Of a stretch of 39,538 nt of DNA, positions 15,747 through 23,746 are shown piece by piece. Position numbers and translations under genes: made by a program. Every line of letters starts with the position of its first letter. Position 1 is the stretch's first letter. The stretch is taken from NCBI GenBank assembly GCA_934141605.1, contig CAKPCL010000010.1, positions 1-39,538 of the forward strand. The letters are read 5' to 3'. This DNA comes from an uncultured Clostridia bacterium (GTDB lineage Bacteria; Bacillota; Clostridia; TANB77; CAG-508). The notes beneath the pieces were generated by a model. The model saw nothing but the letters and a program-made list of their open reading frames with translations, did no database searches and was not told the DNA's origin.

Positions 15747-15775
15747 TTGTGCTTTTTAGATTTTATAGATATAAT
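15747..15775 (+). promoter_or_regulatory. pta-ackA operon promoter
   Basis: TTGTGC (15747-15752), 17 bases, TATAAT (15770-15775). It overlaps the in-frame extension upstream of the pta start and so supports the start at 15803. Confidence 0.7.
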
Positions 15776-15802
15776 AAAAGCACTAAAGAAAAGGAGGCAA
15801 AA

Positions 15803-16810
15803 ATGAGTTTTATAGAAACAATAAAAAATAGAGCAAAACAAGAAATAAAAACCATTGTATTACCAGAAGCAACAGATATCAGAACACTAAAAGCAACTGA
15901 AATAGTATTGAAAGAAAAATATGCTAATATAATTTTAGTAGGAAACAAAGAAAAAATATTAGAAGTTGCAAATACTAATAATATAAATATAGAAGGAGCA
16001 GAAATCATAGAACCACAAACATCAGCAAATTATGAGAAATATGCTAACTTATTATATGAATTAAGAAAGCACAAGGGTATGACCATAGAACAAGCAAAAA
16101 ATATAGCTTTAGATCCTGTATATTTTGGGATGTTAATGGTAAAAGATGAAGAAACTAAGGCAGACGGTCTAGTTTCTGGAGCAGTTCACTCAACAGCAGA
16201 TACATTAAGGCCAGCACTTCAAATTTTAAAAACTGCACCTGATACAAAATTAGTTTCTGCATTTTTTGTTATGGTAGTTCCAAATTGTGAATATGGTGCA
16301 AATGGAACATTTATATTTGGAGATGCAGGATTAAACCAAAATCCAAATTCAGAAGAATTATCTGAAATAGCAATATCATCAAGTAAAAGTTTTAGACAAT
16401 TAGTAGGGGAAGAGCCAAAGGTTGCAATGCTTTCATATTCAACAAAAGGAAGTGCAAATTCTGAATCAACACAAAAAGTTATTGAATCAACTAAACTATT
16501 AAAAGAAAAAGAACCTAATTTAAAAGCCGATGGTGAATTGCAATTAGATGCAGCTATAATACCAGAAATAGCAGCATCAAAAGCACCAGAAAGCTCAATT
16601 GCCGGAGAAGCTAATGTATTAATATTTCCAAATCTAGACGCAGGAAATATTGGATACAAATTAGTTCAAAGACTAGCACATGCAGAAGCATATGGACCAT
16701 TATGTCAAGGAATTGCAAAACCTGTTAATGATTTATCACGAGGCTGTAGCTATAAAGACATTGCAGGAGTTATTGCAATAACAGCAGTCCAAGCACAAAT
16801 GTCCAAATAG
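15803..16810 (+). CDS. pta: Phosphate acetyltransferase
   Basis: 335 aa, normal for the short clostridial Pta. It interconverts acetyl-CoA and acetyl phosphate, the first step of ATP-yielding acetate formation. Typical segments are IVLPEATDIRTLKA near the start, DGLVSGAVHSTADTLRPALQ (about 130-150), FGDAGLNQNP, MLSYSTKGSA and the LIFPNLDAGNIGYKL region near 290. The start is ATG 15803, after AGGAGG; the frame is open further upstream but runs through the promoter. The last codons (caa atg tcc aaa tag) come from the palindromic repeat that begins at 16800, so the repeat supplies the stop codon. Confidence 0.96.
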   Translation: MSFIETIKNRAKQEIKTIVLPEATDIRTLKATEIVLKEKYANIILVGNKEKILEVANTNNINIEGAEIIEPQTSANYEKYANLLYELRKHKGMTIEQAKNIALDPVYFGMLMVKDEETKADGLVSGAVHSTADTLRPALQILKTAPDTKLVSAFFVMVVPNCEYGANGTFIFGDAGLNQNPNSEELSEIAISSSKSFRQLVGEEPKVAMLSYSTKGSANSESTQKVIESTKLLKEKEPNLKADGELQLDAAIIPEIAASKAPESSIAGEANVLIFPNLDAGNIGYKLVQRLAHAEAYGPLCQGIAKPVNDLSRGCSYKDIAGVIAITAVQAQMSK

Positions 16811-16883
16811 AACCGTCCCAGATGGACAAAATGTCCAAAAAGAACCGTCCCGTTTGGACAAATAGGATTGTCCCGTTTGGACA
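16800..16883. repeat. Palindromic AGAACCGTCCC repeat, copy 2 (three units) inside the pta-ackA operon
   Basis: Unit 1 (TGTCCAAA, AGAACCGTCCC, ATGGACA) and unit 2 (TGTCCAAA, AGAACCGTCCC, TTTGGACA) start about 32 bases apart. They are followed by a degenerate third unit (GGATTGTCCC, TTTGGACA). Bases 16822-16860 match 562-600 at 37 of 39 positions. The left core is AGAACCGTCCC here, but the reverse, GGGACGGTTCT, at the first locus. The block covers the pta stop and ends 7 bases before the ackA AGGAGG. Confidence 0.88.
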
Positions 16884-16902
16884 TGGAAAAAGGAGGTTAT
16901 AT

Positions 16903-18105
16903 ATGAAAATTTTAGTTTTAAATTCAGGAAGTTCATCATTAAAATATCAAGTTATTGATATGGATACTGAAGAAATGCTGGTAAAAGGGTATTTTGAAAG
17001 AATAGGACAACAAAATTCGTTTTTGACACATAAAGTAAATGGTATAAAGCATAAATTTGAGAAAAATGTGGCTAACCATGAACAAGCGTTAGAGTTTGTT
17101 TTTGATAGATTGACAAATGACCATTATGGTGTAATTAAAGCTTTAGATGAGTTGGGTGGAATTGGACATAGAGTTGTTCAAGGTGGTGAAAAATATTCTC
17201 AACCTGTTCTTATTACAGATGATGTTATAGCTGAAATTGAAAAATGCAGTGATTTAGCACCATTGCATAATCCGGCGGCTATTTTAGGAATTAATGCTTG
17301 TAAAAAAATAGCACCAAATATTCCAATGGTTGCAGTATTTGATACAGCTTTTCATCAAACAATTCCAAAGGAAAGATATATTTACCCAATACCATATGAG
17401 TATTATAAAAAATATGGGATTAGAAAATATGGGGCACATGGAACATCACATGAATATGTTGCGTATAGAGTTGCAGAAATGATGGGAAAAGATATTAAAG
17501 ACTTAAAAATAGTAAATTGCCATTTAGGTCAAGGTGCAAGTGTATGTGCGATTCAAAATGGTAAATCTGTTGAAACAAGTATGGGACTTACACCACTTGG
17601 AGGAATACCAATGGGAACTCGTTCAGGTGATTTAGATCCGTCAGTAGTTACTTATATAATGAAAAAAGAAAATTTAACACCACAAGAAATGGAAGATATA
17701 TTAAATAAAAAATCTGGAGTGTACGGAGCATCTAGAGGAGTATCTGTAGATTTTAGAGATATAGAAAATGAAGCATTAGCTGGTGGAACTCATGCTCAAT
17801 TGGCTTTAGATATATATCATTATTTAACTGCATCATATGTAGCAAAATGTGCAGTTGCTATGGGTGGAATTGATGTACTTACATTTACAGCGGGTGTAGG
17901 GGAAAAAGGTCCAATTTCAAGAAAAGCAATTTGTAATCAATTAGAATTCTTTGGAGTAAAAATTGATGATGAAAAGAATAAAATAAGAGGAGAAGAAGTT
18001 GAAATTTCAACTGATGACTCAAAAGTGAAAGTCTATGTTGTTCCAACAAATGAGGAATTAATGATAGCAAGAGAAACAATGAAACAAGTGAAGGGAGAAA
18101 AATAA
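16903..18105 (+). CDS. ackA: Acetate kinase, paralogue 1
   Basis: 400 aa. It converts acetyl phosphate and ADP to acetate and ATP. The start is ATG 16903, with AGGAGG 16891-16896; the in-frame ATG at 16822 lies inside the repeat. Catalytic residues are present: Asn7 in LNSGSSSLKY, Arg90, Asp147 in FDTAFHQT, His179 in HGTSH, Arg240 in GTRSGD and Glu in TNEELMIA. Two substitutions stand out. Ala178 replaces the Phe before HGTSH that forms the acetate pocket, and Gln93 replaces His in VVHGGE. It may therefore prefer a different or larger acyl group (inference). It sits 3 bases before the second copy. Confidence 0.94.
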   Translation: MKILVLNSGSSSLKYQVIDMDTEEMLVKGYFERIGQQNSFLTHKVNGIKHKFEKNVANHEQALEFVFDRLTNDHYGVIKALDELGGIGHRVVQGGEKYSQPVLITDDVIAEIEKCSDLAPLHNPAAILGINACKKIAPNIPMVAVFDTAFHQTIPKERYIYPIPYEYYKKYGIRKYGAHGTSHEYVAYRVAEMMGKDIKDLKIVNCHLGQGASVCAIQNGKSVETSMGLTPLGGIPMGTRSGDLDPSVVTYIMKKENLTPQEMEDILNKKSGVYGASRGVSVDFRDIENEALAGGTHAQLALDIYHYLTASYVAKCAVAMGGIDVLTFTAGVGEKGPISRKAICNQLEFFGVKIDDEKNKIRGEEVEISTDDSKVKVYVVPTNEELMIARETMKQVKGEK

Positions 18106-18108
18106 AAA

Positions 18109-19299
18109 ATGAAAATATTAGTATTAAATTGTGGTAGTTCATCACTAAAATATCAATTAATAAACATGGAAACAGAAGAAGTAATGGCTTCTGGAAAATA
18201 TGAAAGAATAGGAGAAGCAGAAGCATTTATAACACACAAAGTAAATGGACAAAAAATAGAAATAAAAAATCCAGCATATAATCACTCAGAAGCAATAGAT
18301 TTTACATTAAAACAATTTACAAACCCAGAATATAAAGTAATAGATAGTTTAGATGAAATAAATGCAATTGGACATAGATTAGTTCATGGTGGAGAAAAAA
18401 TAGCAGAATCAGTAGTAATTGATGACAATGTAGTAAAAGTTCTAGAAGAATATACAGATTTAGCTCCTTTACATAATCCAGCTTGTATATTAGGAATTAA
18501 AGCTTGCCAAGAAGTTATGCCAGGAAAACCAATGGTAGGAGTATTTGATACAGCTTTTCATCAAACAATGCCAAAAGATAAATTTGTTTATCCAATTCCA
18601 TATGAATATTATAAAAAATATGGAGTAAGAAAATATGGATTCCATGGAACATCACATATGTTTGTTTCACAAAGACTTGCTGAAATTGAAAATAAACCAT
18701 TAGAAGGTACAAAAATCGTAACTTGTCACTTAGGACAAGGCTCAAGTATATGTGCTATAAAAGACGGAAAATCAGTAGATACAAGTATGGGATTAACACC
18801 ACTTGGCGGACTTCCAATGGTTACAAGAAGTGGAGATTTAGACCCATCAGTTGTAACATATATAATGAAAAAAGAAAATTTAACACCTACACAAATGGAA
18901 GACTTGTTAAATAAAAAATCAGGACTTTCTGGTATGTCAGGTTTAGTACCAGACTTTAGAGAAATAGAAATTGCTTCAAATGAAGGTCAACCAGATGCTA
19001 GAATAGCAGTTGAAAACTTTAACTACACAATTGCAAGTTATGTTGCAAAATATGCAGTTGCAATGAACGGTGTTGATTATATTATATTTACAGGTGGAAT
19101 TGGTGAAAATCAAATCAATATTCGTAAAGGTATTTGTGAAAAACTAGAATTTATGGGTGTTAAATTAGATGTTGACGCTAATAATATGAGAGGGGAAGAA
19201 AAAGTTATTTCTACTCCTGATTCAAAAATTAAAGTTTATGTTATTCCTACAAATGAGGAATTGATGATAGCTAAAGAAACTTTGAGATTAACAAAATAA
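18109..19299 (+). CDS. ackA: Acetate kinase, paralogue 2
   Basis: 396 aa and complete: Asn7 in LNCGSSSLKY, Arg90 in GHRLVHGGE, Asp147, His179 preceded by the usual Phe178, Arg240 and the TNEELMIA end. The acetate pocket is therefore canonical, unlike paralogue 1. Its own oddity is Val238 in MVTRSGD, where glycine is usual. The two copies are clearly homologous throughout but well diverged, so the duplication is not recent. The AAGGGAG ribosome site lies inside the end of paralogue 1, and the operon ends with a strong terminator. Confidence 0.95.
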   Translation: MKILVLNCGSSSLKYQLINMETEEVMASGKYERIGEAEAFITHKVNGQKIEIKNPAYNHSEAIDFTLKQFTNPEYKVIDSLDEINAIGHRLVHGGEKIAESVVIDDNVVKVLEEYTDLAPLHNPACILGIKACQEVMPGKPMVGVFDTAFHQTMPKDKFVYPIPYEYYKKYGVRKYGFHGTSHMFVSQRLAEIENKPLEGTKIVTCHLGQGSSICAIKDGKSVDTSMGLTPLGGLPMVTRSGDLDPSVVTYIMKKENLTPTQMEDLLNKKSGLSGMSGLVPDFREIEIASNEGQPDARIAVENFNYTIASYVAKYAVAMNGVDYIIFTGGIGENQINIRKGICEKLEFMGVKLDVDANNMRGEEKVISTPDSKIKVYVIPTNEELMIAKETLRLTK

Positions 19300-19301
19300 T
19301 T

Positions 19302-19341
19302 AAAAGCAGATATAAGAATAAAAACTTATATCTGCTTTTTT
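19302..19341 (+). terminator. Terminator of the pta-ackA-ackA operon
   Basis: A perfect 15-bp stem: AAAAGCAGATATAAG (19302-19316) with its complement at 19325-19339, followed by Ts. Confidence 0.92.
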
Positions 19342-19349
19342 GCACCCAC

Positions 19350-19808
19350 TTAAATTGTGAACTTTTCAAAAATATCAAGTTCATTAACTTTTTTTAGAAA
19401 TTCTTCATTATAGTCAGCTTTGCTTTTCATAAGTCGATAAACTCTTCCCAAAAAGTAATCTCCTAAAATACAATCCATGATAAAACGGCTGTTTAAAACT
19501 TCAATCACATTATCTTTAACATCAAACTTATCATCTTTTGTTATAGAAAGATTAATTGCCTGATATAAAACATCAACCTTCAGATTTTTATAAAAATCTG
19601 AAATTATATCTGACGGCTGAATTCCCAAGTCATGTTGCAAAAAGAAATAAGATGATTGTTTAATAATGGCCTTGAGAATACTGGATACACGGCACTCTAA
19701 AAGACCGTTGCTTTCCCGCATCATAGTTTTAAAAGCCTTTTGGATAGCTTTGTTTGAGTAGATTCTTGCAATGTCAGAATCTGTAAAACTAAAATTAAGT
19801 GTGTACAT
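19350..19808 (-). CDS. Hypothetical protein, 152 aa
   Basis: No family recognised. It is soluble and mostly helical, without a signal peptide. AAGGAGG is well placed before the ATG at 19808. The leader contains a perfect 7-bp hairpin TTGGAGG/CCTCCAA (19833-19852) just upstream of the ribosome site. Arg31 is encoded by CGG and the frame stays open. It is another solitary unknown gene. Confidence 0.7.
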   Translation of the reverse strand: MYTLNFSFTDSDIARIYSNKAIQKAFKTMMRESNGLLECRVSSILKAIIKQSSYFFLQHDLGIQPSDIISDFYKNLKVDVLYQAINLSITKDDKFDVKDNVIEVLNSRFIMDCILGDYFLGRVYRLMKSKADYNEEFLKKVNELDIFEKFTI

Positions 19809-19940
19809 AATAATATACCTCCTTGAATTGTGTTGGAGGTTTTACCCTCCAAGTAGTTTAATAATTACTAAAGGGTAATGCTAATAAAAACATATGTTAA
19901 TTATATCATAAAATATGACAATTTACAATAAATTCAACGA

Positions 19941-21455
19941 TTAATGGCTATTTTTATCAAAATAATTTTGAAAAAACATATTTATTCCAACAAAACTTAA
20001 TATAAAATAAAATAAAAATAAACAAACATTGCAAATCAAATTCATTTTAATATCAACAAAACAGAAATGAAATACACTAAAAACAAAATATGCTAAAAAA
20101 CTACAAAATACAGGAACTAAAACCCAATCAAAAAAATGAATTTTAATTTTAGAATACTTAATAAGCTGAAAAAGACTAACACTAAAATTTAAAATCTCAC
20201 TAAACAAAATAGATGCCACATAGCCATTAATTCCCCATACAGGAAGCAAAAAATATATAAAGCAAGTAGTAATGCTCAAATCTAAAATATTGCAACACAT
20301 AACACCAAACTGCTTATTTAATCCCTTCAAAATACAATCAATAATATGATCCATATACATAAAAAACACCAAAGGAGCAAGCAACTTAAAATACGAACCA
20401 GTTTCTAGATTATTATAAATAACCAAACCAAAATCATTTGCAAAAAATAAAAAAATACTAGAAACACAAACAGAAAAAGCACAAGTAAATTTAAAAATTT
20501 TATTACTAATGTAATGAATAGCTTTATAATTCTTTTGAGCAACATATGTTGAAAATTCAGGTATTAAAAGCATACTATAAGAATCAGTAAGGACGGTTGG
20601 AAATGTAATAACAGGCATAACCATACCATTAATAATGCCATATTTAGAAAGAGCATTGTTACAAGAAAGACCAGATTTTTCAAGTTGAGTAGGAATAATT
20701 AATTGCTTTAAAGTTGAAAGCCCAGAACGAATATAAGAAGTTATAGCAACTGGAAAAGCAATTTTTAATATATTAATCCTTTGTCCAAAAGAACGAACAT
20801 TATTTAATTTTTTAAATTTTATATCAATAATATACAAAATAAAAATTAAGCAGAAAGAGCAAACTTCTGAAATCACATCAGCTAAAATTAAAGAAATGCA
20901 AATATATTCAACACCCTTTGAAATATTGATTTTTAGCAAAATAATAGTAGCAATCATCTTAACTGAAAATTCAAAAACTTGAGAAATTGCATTTTTATAA
21001 GCTTTTCTAGTAGATGTAAAATAACTATTTATGCAAGACGACATTGCAATAAAAGGAAGGCCAATAGCAATATAAAATAGAGGTCTTGCAGAAACCATAT
21101 TATGCAAGCACTTATTAGTTATAAAACTTGAAAATAATATAATTAATAAACCTGCAGTAATACCTAACAAGAGACTGAAAAAAATACATGTTCTAATAGT
21201 TTTTATAGCGATTTTGTCTTTATTAGTTGCAAATTTTTCAGAAACAATAACTGTTACAGCAATATTTAGTCCAGATGTAGCAACAGTTATAAAAAATATA
21301 TAAACAGCCATTACTAAACTAAATACTCCAACCGCTTCTGAACCAATTTGATTTGAAATATATATATTAAACACAAGTACTGCAAATTTCATTAACAAAC
21401 TAGTAATTGTCAAAATAGTACCATTTATAAAAAATAACTTACTTTTTTTTCTCAA
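19941..21455 (-). CDS. MVF/SpoVB-type polysaccharide flippase
   Basis: 504 aa with about 14 hydrophobic helices. The start KSKLFFINGTILTITSLLMK and the following NQIGSEAVGVFSLVMAVY are typical of the SpoVB/YtgP branch of the MOP superfamily. These proteins flip lipid-linked wall or spore-cortex precursors. The C-terminal part (GLNKQFGVMCCNILDLS, LLPVWGINGYVASIL) fits the same family. The start is TTG at 21455 with AGGTG upstream. It is divergent from the MATE fusion gene. A role in sporulation is plausible but not shown by the context. Confidence 0.85.
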   Translation of the reverse strand: MRKKSKLFFINGTILTITSLLMKFAVLVFNIYISNQIGSEAVGVFSLVMAVYIFFITVATSGLNIAVTVIVSEKFATNKDKIAIKTIRTCIFFSLLLGITAGLLIILFSSFITNKCLHNMVSARPLFYIAIGLPFIAMSSCINSYFTSTRKAYKNAISQVFEFSVKMIATIILLKINISKGVEYICISLILADVISEVCSFCLIFILYIIDIKFKKLNNVRSFGQRINILKIAFPVAITSYIRSGLSTLKQLIIPTQLEKSGLSCNNALSKYGIINGMVMPVITFPTVLTDSYSMLLIPEFSTYVAQKNYKAIHYISNKIFKFTCAFSVCVSSIFLFFANDFGLVIYNNLETGSYFKLLAPLVFFMYMDHIIDCILKGLNKQFGVMCCNILDLSITTCFIYFLLPVWGINGYVASILFSEILNFSVSLFQLIKYSKIKIHFFDWVLVPVFCSFLAYFVFSVFHFCFVDIKMNLICNVCLFLFYFILSFVGINMFFQNYFDKNSH

Positions 21456-21516
21456 AATTATTCACCTACTAAAGAATATTATTTTTTTATAAATATATGA
21501 ATCACAATATTTTTTC

Positions 21517-21546
21517 TTGACAATATAAGAAAAAATATGTTAAAAT
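21517..21546 (+). promoter_or_regulatory. Promoter of the MATE-kinase fusion gene
   Basis: TTGACA (21517-21522), 18 bases, TAAAAT (21541-21546). Confidence 0.7.
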
Positions 21547-21640
21547 TATCAGGTTAAAACAAATCGGTAATATTGGAAACGACACATTATTTCAATAATA
21601 ATGACTAACGAACAACACAGATTAAGTGTTGTATTTTTTA
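21547..21640 (+). promoter_or_regulatory. Leader with terminator-like hairpin (candidate riboswitch/attenuator, possibly guanidine-IV/mepA type)
   Basis: A first stem TATTG(G)AAA/TTTCAATA has the loop CGACACATTA. It is followed by the terminator-like hairpin ACAACAC/GTGTTGT with a T-run (about 21612-21638), placed between promoter and ribosome site. The loop CGACAC could pair with GTGTTG, the 3' arm of the terminator, as an antiterminator. No gene on this strand ends here, so the hairpin cannot be an upstream terminator. The position before a MATE gene in a Clostridia-type genome recalls the mepA/guanidine-IV class. I have not matched its consensus. Confidence 0.55.
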
Positions 21641-21668
21641 TGCTATACTAAAAGAAAGGAAGGAAAAA

Positions 21669-23666
21669 ATGGAAAACGAAGAAAATATTTTAGGAAAAGA
21701 AAAAATAGGAAAACTAATAAGAAAATTTTCTATACCATGCATAATATCATTATTAGTCAACTCACTATACAATATAGTTGATCAAATATTTATAGGCTGG
21801 GGTGTAGGATATTTAGGAAATGGAGCAACAAATGTAGTATTTCCATTAACAATGATTGCATTATCATTTGCATTAATGTTTGGTGACGGAGCATCAGCAT
21901 ATTTAAGCTTAAAATTAGGCGAAAAGAAAAAAGAAGAAGCAAGTAAAGGAGTAGCAAACGGAATATTATTATCTGTTATAGTAGCATTAGTTTTATGCGC
22001 TGGAACACTAATATTTTTACCACAATTATTAAATGTATTTGGTTGTACAGATACATTAAGAGAATTAGCTTTAAAATATGGCTTTATAATAGGAATAGGT
22101 TTCCCGTTTATGATGATTGGAACAACATTAAATTCAATTATTAGAGCAGATGGAAAACCTAAATACGCAATGACATCAATGGTATCAGGAGCTATATTAA
22201 ATGTTATTTTAGACCCAATATTTATATTTGTATTTAAAATGGGAGTAGAAGGAGCAGCAATAGCTACAGTAATAAGTCAAATATTGACTTTTGCAATTAA
22301 TATTTTATATATTAAAAAGTTTAAATCAATAACTTTAGACAAAACAAAATTTAAGTTAAAAGCAAATATAGCAAAAAAAATATCAACATTGGGAATTAGC
22401 AGTTTTATTACACAAATGAGTATAGTAGTAGTCATAGCTTTTGAAAATAACTTACTTGGAAAATATGGAGCAACTTCTAAATTTGGCTCAGAAATACCAA
22501 TTACTGTACTAGGTATTGTTATGAAAATAAGCCAAATATTAAATAGCATTATTATAGGAATAGCAGCTGGAGCACAACCTATATTAGGATATAATTATGG
22601 AGCTGGAAAATATGATAGAGTTAAACAAACACTAAAAACAGTATTAGGATTAAGTGTTATAATCAGTACAATAGCATTTATATTATTCCAAACTATTCCG
22701 GACAAACTAATATCTATTTTTGGTAGTGGAGATGAAAACTACATAGAATTTGCTTGTTTAGCATTTAGAACATATTTAATGCTATGTATTTGTAATGGAA
22801 TTCAAATTCCATCAGGAATATTCTTCCAAGCAATAGGAAAAAGTGCAAAAAGTGCTATATTATCATTATCAAGACAAATTTTATTTTTAGTTCCAGCTAT
22901 GGTTATATTTGGAAAAATATTTGGAATTAATGGGGTTTTATATGCTGGACCTTTTGCAGACGGATTTGCGTTTTTAATAGCATCTATATTATTGATTATA
23001 GAAATTAAACATCTAAAAAATAGTAAAAATGCAAAATCAACAATCGAAAAAAATATAGAAACAAGTAATGATTTAAATAAACATATGGTAATAACAATTT
23101 CAAGAGAATATGGTTCAGGTGGAAGATATATAGGAAAACTTGTAGCAGAAAAGCTTGGAATCAAATTATATGACAAAGAATTTATAGAAAAGCTAGCAGA
23201 AGAAACAGGATTATCTGAAGAATATATTGAAGATAATGAACAAAAAAGAGAATCTTTAGCTAATTTTAACAATGGATATTATTCAGGACTAACCAATGAT
23301 GATGAATTATTCTTAAAAGAATCAGAATTAATTAAAGAACTATCAGCTAAAGAATCTTGTGTTATTATAGGAAGATGTGCAGATTTTATATTGAAAGATG
23401 AAAAAAATATAATTAAGATTTTCATATATAGTAATATGGAGAATAAAATCAAAAGAGCTACTCAAATTTATGGAATAGATGCAGGAAAAGCTGAAAAAGA
23501 AATAAAAAGAATTGATAAATTAAGAGCAAATCATTATAAATATTATACAGAAAAACAATGGAGCAATCCTTCTAACTATGACATTTGTATTAATAGTGAC
23601 AGTTTAGGAGTAGAAAGTGCAGCAGACTTAATTTGCAATATTATAAAAACTGACCACCAAGACTAA
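21669..23666 (+). CDS. MATE-family efflux transporter fused to a cytidylate-kinase-like domain
   Basis: 665 aa. Residues 1-455 are a complete 12-helix MATE (MepA-like) exporter, with NIVDQIFIGWGVGYLGNGA near the start and the repeated half near 240-450. After a polar linker, residues 473-660 form a soluble P-loop kinase of the cytidylate-kinase-like (Cytidylate_kin2) group: ITISREYGSGGRYIG, then IGRCADFIL and RATQIYGI. There is no ribosome site before Met473 and no frame break, so this is a true fusion. The kinase substrate is unknown. AAGGAAGG precedes the ATG. The gene follows a leader with a terminator-like hairpin. Confidence 0.9.
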   Translation: MENEENILGKEKIGKLIRKFSIPCIISLLVNSLYNIVDQIFIGWGVGYLGNGATNVVFPLTMIALSFALMFGDGASAYLSLKLGEKKKEEASKGVANGILLSVIVALVLCAGTLIFLPQLLNVFGCTDTLRELALKYGFIIGIGFPFMMIGTTLNSIIRADGKPKYAMTSMVSGAILNVILDPIFIFVFKMGVEGAAIATVISQILTFAINILYIKKFKSITLDKTKFKLKANIAKKISTLGISSFITQMSIVVVIAFENNLLGKYGATSKFGSEIPITVLGIVMKISQILNSIIIGIAAGAQPILGYNYGAGKYDRVKQTLKTVLGLSVIISTIAFILFQTIPDKLISIFGSGDENYIEFACLAFRTYLMLCICNGIQIPSGIFFQAIGKSAKSAILSLSRQILFLVPAMVIFGKIFGINGVLYAGPFADGFAFLIASILLIIEIKHLKNSKNAKSTIEKNIETSNDLNKHMVITISREYGSGGRYIGKLVAEKLGIKLYDKEFIEKLAEETGLSEEYIEDNEQKRESLANFNNGYYSGLTNDDELFLKESELIKELSAKESCVIIGRCADFILKDEKNIIKIFIYSNMENKIKRATQIYGIDAGKAEKEIKRIDKLRANHYKYYTEKQWSNPSNYDICINSDSLGVESAADLICNIIKTDHQD

Positions 23667-23697
23667 TGACATTTTAAAATAATTAATGTAAAATAAG

Positions 23698-23732
23698 ATA
23701 GATGGCTAATTAAATAGTCATCTATTTTATTT
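23698..23732 (+). terminator. Terminator-like hairpin between the MATE fusion and acyl-CoA ligase genes
   Basis: ATAGATGGCT (23698-23707) pairs with AGTCATCTAT (23716-23725), one G-U, followed by TTTTATTTT that runs into the GGAGG of the next gene. Confidence 0.65.
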
Positions 23733-23746
23733 TGGAGGAAAGTTAA

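Noticed and set aside
15749..15802. N-terminal extension of Pta
   Set aside because: It overlaps the -10 box of the pta promoter; AGGAGG supports 15803.
16822..16902. Upstream in-frame extension of the first acetate kinase
   Set aside because: It is translated from the palindromic repeat; AGGAGG and the family N-terminus place the start at 16903.
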